Assembly: GCA_964016885.1 (NCBI GenBank) | Contig: OZ024740.1 | Span: forward strand, 303,051,545-303,115,544 | DNA length: 64,000 bases | Direction of reading: 5' to 3' | Source of the DNA: Eledone cirrhosa | Taxonomy: Eukaryota > Mollusca > Cephalopoda > Octopoda > Eledonidae | Position numbers and translations under genes: made by a program | Notes under the pieces: model-generated | Database searches by the model: none | What the model saw: the letters and a program-made list of their open reading frames with translations, nothing else | Told to the model about the DNA's origin: nothing | Part shown: positions 12,236-23,801 of the stretch, in pieces | How the letters are laid out: every line of letters begins with the position of its first letter | Numbering within the stretch: the stretch's first letter is position 1

Positions 12236-12446
12236 CCAGTAGGATAGCAATTAAGTGACTTACTGCTGGCTGATATGGTTGGCTTTATATTGATTGCTTC
12301 ATTTCTGGGATTGAAGCTTTTTACTTCTTTATTAGCATCATAAACAGTTCCATCAGTTAGCAGCAAAGGGAAGTATCAGCCTGAATAAGCTAGATCAATT
12401 TATAATATATATCCAAATATGAGCTGACCCCCTATTTTATGTCTGA
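12236..12446 (+). repeat. Dispersed repeat B, copy 1
   Basis: Begins CAGTAGGATAGCAATTAA and contains GCTGATATGGTTGGCTTTAT, CAGTTAGCAGC and CCCCCTATTTTATGTCTGA. It aligns over its length with 15620-15842. A partial further copy of the GATTGCTTCATTTCTG block follows at 12447-12500. Family unknown. Confidence 0.75.
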
Positions 12447-12894
12447 TTGCTATATGGATTGCTTCATTTCTGTGACTGAAGCCTTTACCTTATTGTTAGA
12501 ACCATAACAAAATCCCATATCACTTTTGATACAATAGTGTTTCAAACAAGTATGAAGTAGAAGTAAAGGAGATCTCTGTATGGCAATTACAGATCCATTG
12601 TCAAATAAAGAATTAAATTACAAACACACAGCATACACCCATCCATGTTATGACCATAACTGAAGAAATAATTGAAAGATATAGATAAATGTTAAATGCT
12701 GTACAGAATTTAAGAATTATATTTATTATGCAAGATCAAAATCCATCAAAAATAAACTGCATGCCATGCAATTTTAGATTATGTAATAACATTTTATATA
12801 ACCTTTTATTATGCCTTTTTTGTTGACATTTAGAATCTGGGAAGTTAAATTTGCTGCAACTTATATATACATATATATATTATATATATAGTAA

Positions 12895-13100
12895 TAATAA
12901 TAAATGTGAAGACTAAAATCTGAAGAGGGCTCGATAAAGATTATATATATAAATATATATAAAAAAAATAGAGCAAATATTTATTAAAATAACAGATTAA
13001 AGTTTAAGCAAAGAATCGCTGCTTTCACCCTTAACCTTCAGAAGATCCCATTAAGTGTGAAAGTAGCGATTCTTTGCTTAAACTTTAATCTGTTATTTTA

Positions 13101-13107
<7 letters not shown>
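12895..13107 (+). repeat. Foldback element with 57-bp arms
   Basis: Arm 12978-13034 is the reverse complement of 13051-13107 with only two mismatches; the loop is 13035-13050. Each arm holds AGTTTAAGCAAAGAATCGCT. The left flank (GACTAAAATCTGAAGAGGGC, about 12911) and one arm resemble 54118-54265 (GACCAAAATCCTAAGAGGAC; AGTTTAAGCAATGAATCC). It therefore belongs to a dispersed family that is here present as an inverted duplicate. A (TA)n tract abuts the right arm. Confidence 0.88.

Positions 13108-13182
<75 letters not shown>
13104..13182. repeat. TA microsatellite
   Basis: Near-pure (TA)n starting at the end of the hairpin's right arm. Confidence 0.95.
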
Positions 13183-13187
<5 letters not shown>

Positions 13188-13602
13188 CATACAGAAATAC
13201 ACTCACACATATACACACACAGATATATATATATGTATATATAAAGTTTTATCTGTATAAATAAATGTATATATGTACTAGTGAAGTATCAGTCAAAAGT
13301 GATGGTGCCTTTTTGTCTTCTTTCAGTTATTCTGTTTCATTTACACTGAGCTTTGCTTCTGTTTCATTTTCTCTCCATTTCACATTGAGCATTGATTTCT
13401 GCTGATGATAATCTTCACCTTCTATCTGCAGCCAAACAGTTTCTCTGTGTTTGAGGATTTCTTTTATACTTTAACTTTCAATTACCTATTGTATATTTGA
13501 AATGTGATAGCTTCACTTCCTTAGTTTTATTCTTCCATTCCCTTGACCTCCTGTATTATTCTTATTGACTTACATATTTCGTTATTTCTTTTAACCCACA
13601 CT

Positions 13603-13606
<4 letters not shown>

Positions 13607-13680
<74 letters not shown>

Positions 13681-13692
13681 ATATATATATAT
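13607..13692. repeat. CT microsatellite with TA end
   Basis: Pure (CT)n from about 13609 to 13677, then a short (TA)n that abuts the next hairpin. Confidence 0.95.
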
Positions 13693-13815
13693 AGGAAAAT
13701 AGTCAGGACCCCGATGGCTTAGCTCCGGCCATTTCGACAGCTAGATCCGAAATGTTCGGATCTAGCTGTCGAAGCGGCCGGAGCTCAACTGTAGGGGTCC
13801 TAACTCTTTTCCTAT
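13691..13815. mobile_element. MITE-like palindrome, ~60-bp arms, 3-base loop
   Basis: Left arm 13691-13751 and right arm 13755-13815 are inverted copies separated by ATG. The inner ~20 bp (TTCGACAGCTAGATCCGAA) and the CTCCGGCC block pair perfectly, with scattered mismatches outside. It is far more GC-rich than its surroundings and ends in ATAGG/CCTAT next to a TA tract. This fits a snapback MITE; no coding sequence. Confidence 0.88.
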
Positions 13816-13892
13816 CACCCACTCTACTAACCTAAGTATTGAGTACTCTGGTGTGTTATGGTCCAGCCAGTATCTTACCACACCCTCTTCGT

Positions 13893-13905
<13 letters not shown>
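13816..13905 (+). repeat. Dispersed repeat C, copy 1
   Basis: CACTCTACTAACCTAAGTAT, TTGAGTAC and TATGGTCCAGCCAGT recur with changes at 14685-14770 (ACTCTACTATCCAAAGTATT, AATGGTCCAACTAGT). Probably the flank of the snapback family or an unrelated transposon end. Confidence 0.6.
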
Positions 13906-13924
<19 letters not shown>

Positions 13925-14027
13925 TCCCACCTATGTTTTATAATTTTAATCTTTTTATAGTACTCCTCCACCTGTCTCAAATCAGCCATTGCTTTCTCTT
14001 TCACATTAATTTTCTCACTGTATAAAA

Positions 14028-14210
14028 GGTGGATTGGCAGTATCGGTAGAGGGTCAGACACCATGCTTTCCAGCATAGTTACGTCCCTTAACGATCTGAG
14101 TTCAAATCCCGCCGAGGTTAACTTTGCCTTTCATCCTTACGGGGTCGATAAAATAAAGTACCAGTAATGCACTGGGTAATTTGCTGGCCTTGTGCCAAAA
14201 AGTAGAAACG
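14028..14210 (+). mobile_element. tRNA-derived SINE (family A), full, with TSD
   Basis: Head GGTGGATTGGCAGTATCGGT, A-box-like GGTAGAGGGTC, B box GAGTTCAAATCCCGCC, body TTTGCCTTTCATCCTTACGG, GATAAAATAAAGTACCAG and terminal AAGTAGAAAC. It is flanked by an 18-bp target duplication, ATTAATTTTCTCACTGTA at 14005 and ATTAATTTTCTCACCGTA at 14211. This copy defines the ends of the element. Confidence 0.95.
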
Positions 14211-14554
14211 ATTAATTTTCTCACCGTATTACTTTCCTAATTTCCCCACTATGCTGTTGAAAGCTATCTTTCTTCTTTCCACCTTTCCTATTTTACTCAT
14301 ACAATCTCTTTCTTCCTCACCCATTCCATCCCTGTCTATATTTTCTCACTTTTTGCAAGCTGATTACCTACTAGCTCTCACTTTCTCTTTCACTATTTTC
14401 GAAAATCTTAGTCTCTCATCTATTTATTTATCCTTCATACATTCTTTGTCATTCTTCCATCTATCTCTGTACAGCCTCTACTTGCTATTTTAACAATCCT
14501 TTAGTATAACAGAAAGAGGGATACCAGTGAACAAAAATGGAGCCTGTGATTTGG

Positions 14555-14583
14555 TGTTTATATATATATATATGTGTGTGTAA

Positions 14584-14628
<45 letters not shown>
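14555..14628. repeat. TA/TG microsatellite
   Basis: Two TA blocks separated by TGTGTGTGTAAAACTA, ending in (TG)n. Confidence 0.9.
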
Positions 14629-14684
14629 AGTCTGGAATTAGCTGTGAACATGGCAAGAGCTCAGCCACCTAGCACCAAATCTTT

Positions 14685-14770
14685 TTAATATAGTCACACT
14701 CTACTATCCAAAGTATTGAGTACACTGTTGAATAATGGTCCAACTAGTTTAATAGTGGTTTAATCCTTAT
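14685..14770 (+). repeat. Dispersed repeat C, copy 2
   Basis: Diverged second copy of the 13816-13905 sequence, preserving ACTCTACTA, AAGTATTGAGTAC and TGGTCCAA. Confidence 0.6.
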
Positions 14771-14779
14771 ATATATATA

Positions 14780-14945
14780 TCATCATCATCATCAACGTTT
14801 AACGTCTATCTTCCATGCTAGGATGGGTTTAGACGGGAATTGTCCTACTTGAGGCAAGATTGGTCGGGTGACCATGTCTTGCTCGTATAGGGCTGCCTGG
14901 CAGGTTTTCTACGGCTGGATGCCCTTCCTAACACCAACCACGTTC
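14780..14945 (-). mobile_element. GAT-tail LINE/SINE 3' end, antisense
   Basis: Begins with (CATCAT)n then ACGTTTAACGTC, CATGCTAGGATGGGTTTAGA, CTGGATGCCCTTCCTAACAC and CAACCACG. Reverse-complemented this is the common cephalopod tail ending ...GTTAAACG(TGATGATGATG). Related copies are at 52334, 54155, 54860, 56030, 47030 and 62310. Confidence 0.85.
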
Positions 14946-14974
14946 AAGAAATGATAAAACAAATACATATATAT

Positions 14975-15001
14975 GTGTGTGTGAGTGCATGTGTGTGTGT
15001 G

Positions 15002-15062
<61 letters not shown>
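14975..15062. repeat. GT microsatellite
   Basis: Long (GT)n from about 15003 to 15060, preceded by interrupted TGTG/GCATG units. Confidence 0.95.
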
Positions 15063-15619
15063 ATGTTTGTATGTGTGTTGTTGAAGACACAACTATGTTC
15101 CAGTTTAAATTTATTCATTAGAATATTCTCATATGTTCTAATAAGGTCTCTACAATTTCAAGGGAATAACAACATTTCTAAATCTATAATTTTTTCAAAG
15201 TTTTCAGATTCTCATGGTCTCATCATCAGTGTGTTTTGCTCTATATACATACATCAAGTTGGTGCCCTAGCATAGCTCATGACTAAAACCAGTATAAGAA
15301 TATATATATATATATTTCTGGTGAATTTCAATTTTAGCAGTTCATGTGACTCATAAATCAGCCTCTGGCATATAGAACTAACACCTTACTGTAGAGGATG
15401 ATGAACCCACCATTATATATCTATAATAGGAATCCTGACTCTGATATGTGAGTTGGTATAATCTGCTTTTCTCATACTTTTCCTGCTCAAATCAAAGCTC
15501 ATTTCATAAATACTATCTGATGGAATGTGTTGCACTATGTAAAGTTTTATTCTCTTATTTGTACTATTTGGACTGTTCTTGGGAATCTCAGCAAGGGGCA
15601 GACAGGATAAAGTCAGAAA

Positions 15620-15842
15620 CAGTAGGATAGCAATTAAATGCTGATATGGTTGGCTTTATATTAGTCGCTTCATTTCAATGACTGAAACTCATTACTTCAT
15701 TATTACTACCTTAAATATAGAACAGTTCCGCCAGTTAGCAGCTATGTGAAATATCAGCTCTAATAAGGTAGATCCATTTACTGCATAGGCTTGAATATAA
15801 GCTGTTCCAAATATAAGCCAACCCCTACTTTATGTCTGAGAA
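15620..15842 (+). repeat. Dispersed repeat B, copy 2
   Basis: Starts AGTAGGATAGCAATTAAATG and shares GCTGATATGGTTGGCTTTAT, CCAGTTAGCAGC and CCCCTACTTTATGTCTGAG with 12236-12446. Same strand; moderately diverged with small indels. Confidence 0.75.
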
Positions 15843-16551
15843 ATAGGGAAACATCCAAACCCCATTTATAAGCTGAAGTAAGCAATCAACACATTATGTT
15901 TAGATGGTGCTGTTTTGAAATTGTCATGAAGTTTTAATATTTTGATATTTTAGTATTGTTTAAAGTATAGTGTTTTTGTTTCACAGCTCCATTACATAGT
16001 AATTTTTTACCAATTTCAAAGGCTATATTCATTCAAAACACATTAAAAAATACAATAGAAAAAATAAATTTCATGTAGAAAGTGAAACCTCCAAAGTGAA
16101 ACCACAGCACAAAATATTTCAACACCTCTTTTACTTAGAATTTTGAAGTTAGTGATAAATGACAAAATATTGACATCAAATATATGCCAACATCCCAATT
16201 TATCATAGATTTTTTTGTAACATATTTCTTGGCTTATATACAAGTATATATGGTAACACTCTGCTTACATATGAAGAACTATAGCATGATGTTGAAGAGC
16301 AAAGCACTTGGTTCATCTTGGTAATTCTTTACCAGTGGCATATATATATACAAGCATAACTACATCACACAATTGTATAAGCTTCTGATGATGTCACATG
16401 GAAATTTTCAAAGATGTGACTATTGCATGATTTCTAACCATGTCACTGAAATATGTATTATGCAATAAAACAATTATTGTAAAATTAACTCTATCTTAAC
16501 ACCATTTCGTGAATCGAAATCCATCACACTTAATTGCCACCATTTCACTGG

Positions 16552-16631
16552 GGATATATATGTATATATATATGTGTGTGTGGGGGGGGGGGGGTTATAT
16601 ATATATATATTTATATATATATATATGTATG

Positions 16632-16676
<45 letters not shown>

Positions 16677-16695
16677 GTGTATATATATATTATTA

Positions 16696-16729
<34 letters not shown>

Positions 16730-16752
16730 TAAATATATGTATATATATAGTG
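16552..16752. repeat. TA microsatellite with G10 run
   Basis: Imperfect (TA)n with TG and GTA units, containing a GTGTGTG plus G10 run at about 16574-16594. Confidence 0.95.
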
Positions 16753-16978
16753 TACTAATTTGATAACCAAATATAGATTACAACAGCACTTGATACCATT
16801 ATATCAATCAAGCATATATAATGTTTACAATGGAAGTCACTTCATGCTAAAGCTGGAAGTTTATTGCTTAGGGAGAATAGAATACATAACTGAAATTGGT
16901 TGAAGAACATTCAAATACTGCATCATTATATGCACCTCAAATCTATTTATCATATATGTGGCTTATCTTTCTCCCGTC

Positions 16979-17399
16979 ATTATTAATCACTACATGGCGG
17001 TGGATTGGCAGTATCGGTAGAGGCTCGGACGCCATGCTTTACAGCATAGTTACGTCCCTTTATGATCTGAGTTCAAATCCCGCCGAGGTTGACTTTGCCT
17101 TTCATGCTTACGGGGTCGATAAAATAAAGTACCAGTAATACACTGGGTAATTGCTGGCCTGGTGCCTAAAGTAGAAACAATTATTAATCACTACATGGGC
17201 GGTGGATTGGCAGTATCAGTAGAGGGTCGGACGCCATGCTTTCCAGCATAGTTACGTCCCTTTACAATCTGAGTTCAAATCCCACTGAGGTTGACTTTGC
17301 CTTTCATCCTTACGGGGTCGATAAAATAAAGTACCAGTAATGCACTGGGTAATTGCTGGCCTTGTGCCTAAAGTAGAAACAATTATTAATCACTACATG
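16979..17399 (+). mobile_element. Two SINEs (family A) in tandem with three target copies
   Basis: SINE bodies at 16997-17179 and 17198-17381, both full-length and sense. The same 18-bp sequence ATTATTAATCACTACATG occurs before, between and after them (16979, 17180, 17382), identical each time. Each body has the A-box-like head, B box GAGTTCAAATCCC and AAGTAGAAACA end. The bodies differ at several sites (for example CGGTAGAGGCTC versus CAGTAGAGGGTC). The arrangement fits either two insertions at one target or duplication of one insertion. Confidence 0.95.
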
Positions 17400-20300
17400 T
17401 ATAGTCCTCCACCACTAATTCATATCACTTTTTTTCCTAGATTTTATCATTCACCATGATCATTTTTGTACAGTTACTTTGCCCTTTAGTACTCAGACTC
17501 TTTCCTAGTTTACATTTCAATATACTTTATATAAACTGCCTTTTGCATGAAGAGAGATATTCATACTCTTTGTTGCCAATATAAGTAAGAATTTCCAAAT
17601 TGTCTCACATACTTTTCATTATCTGTAGCTAAACATTCTCATCTAATTAATATCACTCATTATGAAGTATCATTGAAGCAGTATAGGGTATGATTGTATA
17701 GTCACAAAAACCGTCAGTAATACTAGTGCATCTGATGTAGCTAAAGTTCTAACTCCATATGACATATAATGATAGGGAAAAATAATTGAAGTGCTATTAA
17801 AATATATTTCTTAAATTCTTGTTTATGTCATTCAACCACATATACAAACTAGCATCTTAGATCTTAGCAACAAACATCTTGTAACTGTTTACTCAAACAT
17901 ACTTTTCTCAGTATTTGACTTCAGCATTTCTAAATTTAGAATTGTAGGCTTAAATCACCTATTTTTACTAGCTATGCTATTTCTGCTTCAAATTATTTTT
18001 ACTGTTTTTATCCATCATTCACTCCTACCATGAGTGAAATGAGTTTAAAAAATATGGATATCTGCCAACTGTTTGGGACTAGTTTTTACACCTGAATGCC
18101 CTTTTTACTTCAATCATCTAAATTTGATATAGGAATGGTATCTATTTTTGCCAGGAAATATGTGTCTCACTAAGGAACACAACTTAAAATATGCACTAGG
18201 TTTGAACTCTTAACTGCTTAGTCTGTAGTGCAAATTGCTTTACAAATTTTATCTACACAGCCACATTAAAATGTATGTAACATCAAGTAATTAATGGAAT
18301 ACTTTTCCCACAAAACATTTTTAAATATACCCAGATATGATAGATCTAACATTGAATATCTTTTTTTCTTGAGGAAATAAAACTTGATTTGGTTTACTTT
18401 TACCTTGAAAACAATGATATTATATTAGAATTAATTTGTTTTACATATCTTTTTGTGTATTATATTGTGTTGGTTATAATGTAATTTTACTTACATTTTA
18501 TTTTAAATAATATATGATTATGCATAAAATGTATCATGTTTTTTTTTAACCAACAAAATATTTCATATTTTCATTTAATGTAAAAAAAATTGTAAATAAA
18601 ATGAAATTTTTCAAAATTTTGTTCCTAAATACAAGAAGTTATTTTAAACTATCTTCTTCAAAATTAATTTTTACATTGACATATTTTGTTTAATAAAATT
18701 TTTTCCTTTATTCAAAATACTGTAATGAACTGGAAAAATTATATTTTACACCAGGTTCCCTGAAAAAATCTGTTTAAATGATACTATTTTGTAAACACAT
18801 GAAAGTTGTAGCTAATATATATTTTCCATCAAGATATTCTTTTCTGATGTTCTTATTTACTTCAACAATATTAATTTATTAATTTGATTTATGAATATAT
18901 ATATATTTCATGAAATATTCCAATAAAGCATGTTTTATATAAATTATATCTACTAAGGTTATCTACTTGACTAACCCAAAATATTTCAAATTAGTGAAAA
19001 ATAAGAATAAATTAGTGTCTTTTTTATATACTAATTAAATTTCCACAAAGATAGTAAAACATAATCACACAAACATAATCAATTTAATGATCTCTGTCTA
19101 TTTCCAATTGCCTGAGCAAAGTATAATTTGATTGAAAATTAGATTATCATAGGTTGCCTACAATTGATCTTAGATTATTGATATTTTGCAAATGCTGAGA
19201 TAAATCTGCATGCATGCAGGCTTCAAAATATTAAAATTTTGTGTCCCAGCATAGTCTCAGCCTGTCGGCTGGACCACATAATGGAGTACTAGACTATCCA
19301 TGGCCAATTGCAAGTAATAGGCATAAGTCTATGTGAGCACATTTGTGGATGTCTAACTCAACGTTTTTAGATTTTTATGATTTAACTTGACAAATACCAT
19401 ATATCACAGTTTGACACACTAAGGTTGTAATATACAGCTGTCATAAATACTGGTTCAGGATGTGGATGAATATATTCTCTCTCTCCTAATTCCAAATTCT
19501 CTCTGGTTTGTTACATTAGAGAGATTGTAGTATTACTTCCTAAAATGTTATATCAATAATGCATTTGGGGAAATTAGAGACTGCATGTGCTATACATCCC
19601 TGAAGATGGCTAGTAACTATTCTGTTGGATTTGACATTGACAACTATCATATGATCAAGTGAATACATACTCTTTACTAATATTCTCCTTTGATAAGTTT
19701 CTTTTTTATTTTGTTCGTTTAATTTTAGAATAAATCTTACTAGACATATTTGAGATGCTGGCCATCATATTTAGCTGCCAAACAAAATATTTTAAAGTTC
19801 ACAAAACTTAGAAAAGTGTGAAATTATGTGTGACACAATCTCACTCTTTTGTTAGACATGGACAAAAGTGTATGTTAATTAATTGTCCAGTACTTTACTG
19901 ATACATATTTTGTTTTGACTTTTAAGCAATAAAAGTCAATATTAACAACAGCATGACTTATCATTCATTTTATTACTTAACTAATCTGATCATCTCTACT
20001 ATCCTAACATATGTAATTAATACATCTATTTTGTACATGTATAACAACTTATTTGTCCTGTTTGCACCTAAGAAGCTATAATTTGTTGCTGGTCAAATTC
20101 AGAAAACAAGTCAAATTATAGAGAGATAAGACAGTATGAATATTACAGTATTACACTTACAAGTTTGATAGCATAATTGAAAACATGCAATGTTGGCCCA
20201 TGCTTTTTAAAGAAATAAAAATTGTATAAAGGAAAACCAAATTTTTCAGTTACATAAGTTCCTATTTGCAAATATCACCCAAACCATGCTGGAAATATGG

Positions 20301-21555
20301 AAAATTGGAGAGATAGAGTTTATGTAAGTTCATATTGGAATTTACATATTAAAAAAAATGCACCCTGTAACGAATCTCACAAAAGCTTAGTCAAGATCAT
20401 CTATAAAATGATTTTTTTGCAACCTTGTAAAAAAATAAACAAATTGATATTGTATTGCAATGTATAGAATAGGCATAGGTTCTTTGTGAGTGAAATCTGG
20501 CACTCAGTTTTGAATCTAAGTTTAAATTATTTTTCTTCACATCCTTAATCCTTTTGATAAAAAGCTGGCCAAAACCAGCTCTAATTCTTTGAGACAAAAT
20601 TACTTTTCAAAGTGTTCCTATTTAGATTAAAATCTTCCAACATAATTTTAGATGAGAATCATATGTTAAATTAATTAATGTTAAATATTGATAATTAATT
20701 AATTAACATGATTATAAATAGGGTCACAAAAGTGTTAATGTCTTTGGAAAAAGCATAACCATTATAATTTGCATCTTTCCTCCTTATGAGCATCATATAA
20801 GAAATAATTATTTTGTTAAGCAAATGTGATTTCTTTATACATATACAGATGTGAAATAATTACAGATACTAATTTTAATATATATGCTTAAACAATAGTT
20901 TAAGTTTATATTCATTAGATTACCAAATTTTACTTATGATGAATAATATATTTTTCTTCAAGGGTCTATTTAAAAATATACCAATAAATTTAACATTTTA
21001 CCAAAACTTTAAATTTGGAATGATTTATTTTTAATTCAGCAAAATCAGTAGGCCTTGTTCATAATGCTATAAATTTGTTGAGATATTAACAAATGTCACT
21101 CCCATAGAAATGGCTCAATGATTAGATACAGAAAATTTAATATATACATACTTAAACATGAGCAATACTCTGTATATGCAGATATCTTTATTTTTCTAAA
21201 TGGAAGGTTTTGTGATATGAAAAATGAAATAAATATATAGTTGCAACATTTATGTGTAATCTGTGATAATTTTGTGTTTTTTCAAGCAACGATGTTAAAT
21301 TATATGTAACTTGGAGTGAAACACTTCATTTATGATACTTATGTAAAATATATATCTGATTTTTCTGCAATTTATTTCAGTTTAATGATTCACCTGTCAT
21401 CCTAAATAGCTTTATAAATAAATCTAAGGTAGATATGTTTGAAAACATGAATTTAAATTAATAAAGGTTAAACTTTAGAACATTTTAAAATATAAATCTC
21501 ATGGGGGAAAAAAAAAGTTAAACTTCCTTGATAATGTTTAAGTTCACAATAAATG
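17400..21555. other. AT-rich intron; no gene seen
   Basis: 4.1 kb with no credible exon or intact element. A weak antisense SINE-like remnant (GGTTTGAACTCTTAACTGCT) lies near 18200. A candidate exon at 21381-21428 is rejected because its required frame starts with a stop. Confidence 0.5.
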
Positions 21556-21556
21556 C

Positions 21557-21640
21557 TATTCTTCTTCTTCTTCTTCTTCTTCTTCTTCTTCTTCTTCTTC
21601 TTCTTCTTCTTCTTCTTCTTCTTCTTCTTCTTCTTCTTCT
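21557..21640. repeat. CTT microsatellite (tail of antisense LINE)
   Basis: Pure (CTT)n. On the minus strand it is (GAA)n directly after the end of a LINE open frame, so it is probably the LINE's 3' tail expanded. The poly-leucine reading is an artefact. Confidence 0.9.
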
Positions 21641-23120
21641 CATTTTCGTCCCCTCAGAGGGTCATGGGGAAGAATCCTCAAACACTCCTTCCAGCAGGTC
21701 CTGTGAGATGCAGCCAACTCTAATTGATCTGGGTGAATCTCCAAGCGAGACCAGCTAGGCTTGTGGATATTATCCAAACATCTTGCTTGGAATCCAGCAA
21801 TTCTTTCCTGAAACATTCTAAACACACACCCATAGTATCAGAGCTCTGATCTTTTAATTCGAAGAAGTATCAGTTCTACTTGGAGTAATTCTCTAATCTC
21901 TGAGCTACACACTCTATTGAGTAAAGATACTCCTAAGACCCTTTGGAGGAAACCCATTTCAGTCACTTGTATTTGCAATCGTATTCTTTTGGTCATTACT
22001 AAAGATTCAGGACCAATACTGAATTGAAGATAACAGGATTTTGCCTTTACATCTTCTTCTGATGAATGAATGCTAAAGCTGTGTCATTACTACATCAGCT
22101 CCTACAATTCTTGCAATTAATTCAGTCTCTTGCCTTCCATCACTTGTGAACATGGCCCTAAGATACTTGAATTTCTCCACCTGATTCAGTGGATCTCCAC
22201 TCACATGTAGAGTGCACTACACAGACTTCCTTGATAGGATGAGTATTTTAGTTTTTGCAGCACTGATATTCATTCCTGCCATGCAGCACTTGGCATCAAA
22301 CCTATCAAGTGCAAGTCAGAGATCACCTTCTAATGAGTTAAGTAGAACCATGTCATCTGCAAATTTCAGCTGACTGATCCTACACTCACCAATCTCGATA
22401 CCACTTACAACTTGGCTGCACATGTCAATCCTGTTTATGAAAATTATGAACAAGAGATCTGACACTTACTTTGAATGATTTCGATGTAGCACTATTTATC
22501 TAAACACAAATACTAGGGTATTCATACAGAGACATTAAGGCAACAAGAAGCCATTCATCGATCCTATACTCCTGCAGAACCTTCCCAAACAGGTCCCATG
22601 GAATGCAGTCATATGCTTTTTTAAGGTATATGAAACACACATACACCTCATGGCAATAATGACATAATTTCTCAAAGACCTGCTACAGTGTGAATATGTG
22701 GTCAGCTGTGCTGCATCCAAAGCAAAAAACACACTGTTCATCAGCATTAGCTAATGTGAACTTAACAATATCCCTATATCTCTGTGCCAGACTTTACCAG
22801 GGAAGCTTAACAAGGAGACACCTCTATAATTGGAACTCTTTTTTAAAAATTGGGATTATCACCTCCAGTTGCCATTGCTTAGGTGCCTTTTCAGCGATGC
22901 AGGCCACATGGCACACATGAGTCAGCCAGAAAATATATTCTCTATTTAAGGCTTTTAATATACTACCCAGTGGCCCTGCCTCATTTGAACTTTTTAATTG
23001 CTCTTTTGACCTTAGCCTCTGAAAGGTTATTCATCACTCCCAGATGCACCTCATATACCTCAGAAGATGCTGAATTCCTAAACCTAGTCACAAATGCTAT
23101 TATAAGCTAAATCTTTCATA
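21641..23120 (-). pseudogene. LINE reverse transcriptase relic
   Basis: Non-LTR reverse transcriptase debris read from 23.1 kb leftwards. Seen in order: GVSLLSLPGKVWHRDI, a GCSTADHIFTL-like block, YLKKAYDCIPWDLFGK (palm motif A with the D), LLFIIFIN (part of motif B), KFADDMVLL (motif C, DD kept), NISAAKTKILILS, EKFKYLRAMFTSDG and RIVGA. The C-terminal DPLRGRK next to the GAA tail ends it. Several stops and shifts separate the blocks, so it is inactive. RTE/Jockey-like assignment is by motif only. Confidence 0.85.
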
Positions 23121-23639
23121 GCTATCTTTTATGTAATATCATGGTTCATACTAAAATATGTAATTACTAATAATTAATGGGTGTACTCAGTGAGAAAATT
23201 AGTAAACAATAGTTACATTTCCATATAGAATACATTGATAGACATATATATTATACATGTATTGATTCAGTGACCTAATTTGATAGAAAATATTCATGCA
23301 TACATAATAAATAAGAGTGAGATTTTTTTCGGAATTGTCTAATTAATAAATCTCTAAATAGATTTGTTTACAAAATTCAAAGCTGGCACCAAAGCAATAT
23401 TCTCCCTAAATTTTATATTGGAGAAATGGTAAAAAATGTACTAGTAGCCAATATATATGTGTTTCATGTCCATGAATCTGTATATGTTGACTAACTCAAT
23501 TCATCAACACATCAGCTGGATGAGAAAATTTGAATAGTCTCCAAGTCAAATTGCTAGACTGACTTCAACCACCTTTACAAAACATATATTATGAACACTT
23601 TTTACTAATAAATATATTCTTTGGTTATGCTTCTAATTT

Positions 23640-23801
23640 TGGGGCTGGATGCCCTTCCTATCACCAACCACTTTACAGAATGGACAGGGTGCATTATTTG
23701 TGCCACCAGCACTAGAGAGGTTGTAGAGTCCTCTCTACTTGGTATCAGCTTTTATTTAGGAGAGTAGACATAACTGTAGTGAAAGCCTTCACTACAGTTA
23801 T
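23640..23801. repeat. Tail-repeat fragment plus perfect 14-bp hairpin
   Basis: GGCTGGATGCCCTTCCTATC and CACCAACCACTTTACAGA belong to the GAT-tail family, antisense and partial. At 23770-23801 ATAACTGTAGTGAA and its exact reverse complement flank AGCC. Confidence 0.7.

Noticed and set aside
14028..14210. tRNA gene
   Set aside because: A- and B-box-like motifs are present but there is no acceptor or anticodon stem, and many dispersed copies with target duplications show it is a SINE.
16979..17399. CRISPR-like array (repeat-spacer-repeat)
   Set aside because: The repeated 18-mers are SINE target duplications and the 'spacers' are SINE bodies; the genome is eukaryotic.
21381..21428. Possible 48-nt exon (TTATTTCAG acceptor, AAG/GTAGAT donor)
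   Set aside because: In the phase required after the neurexin exon the second codon is TAA.
21528..21758. Leucine-rich 76-codon frame
   Set aside because: Produced by (CTT)n, which is the expanded GAA tail of an antisense LINE.
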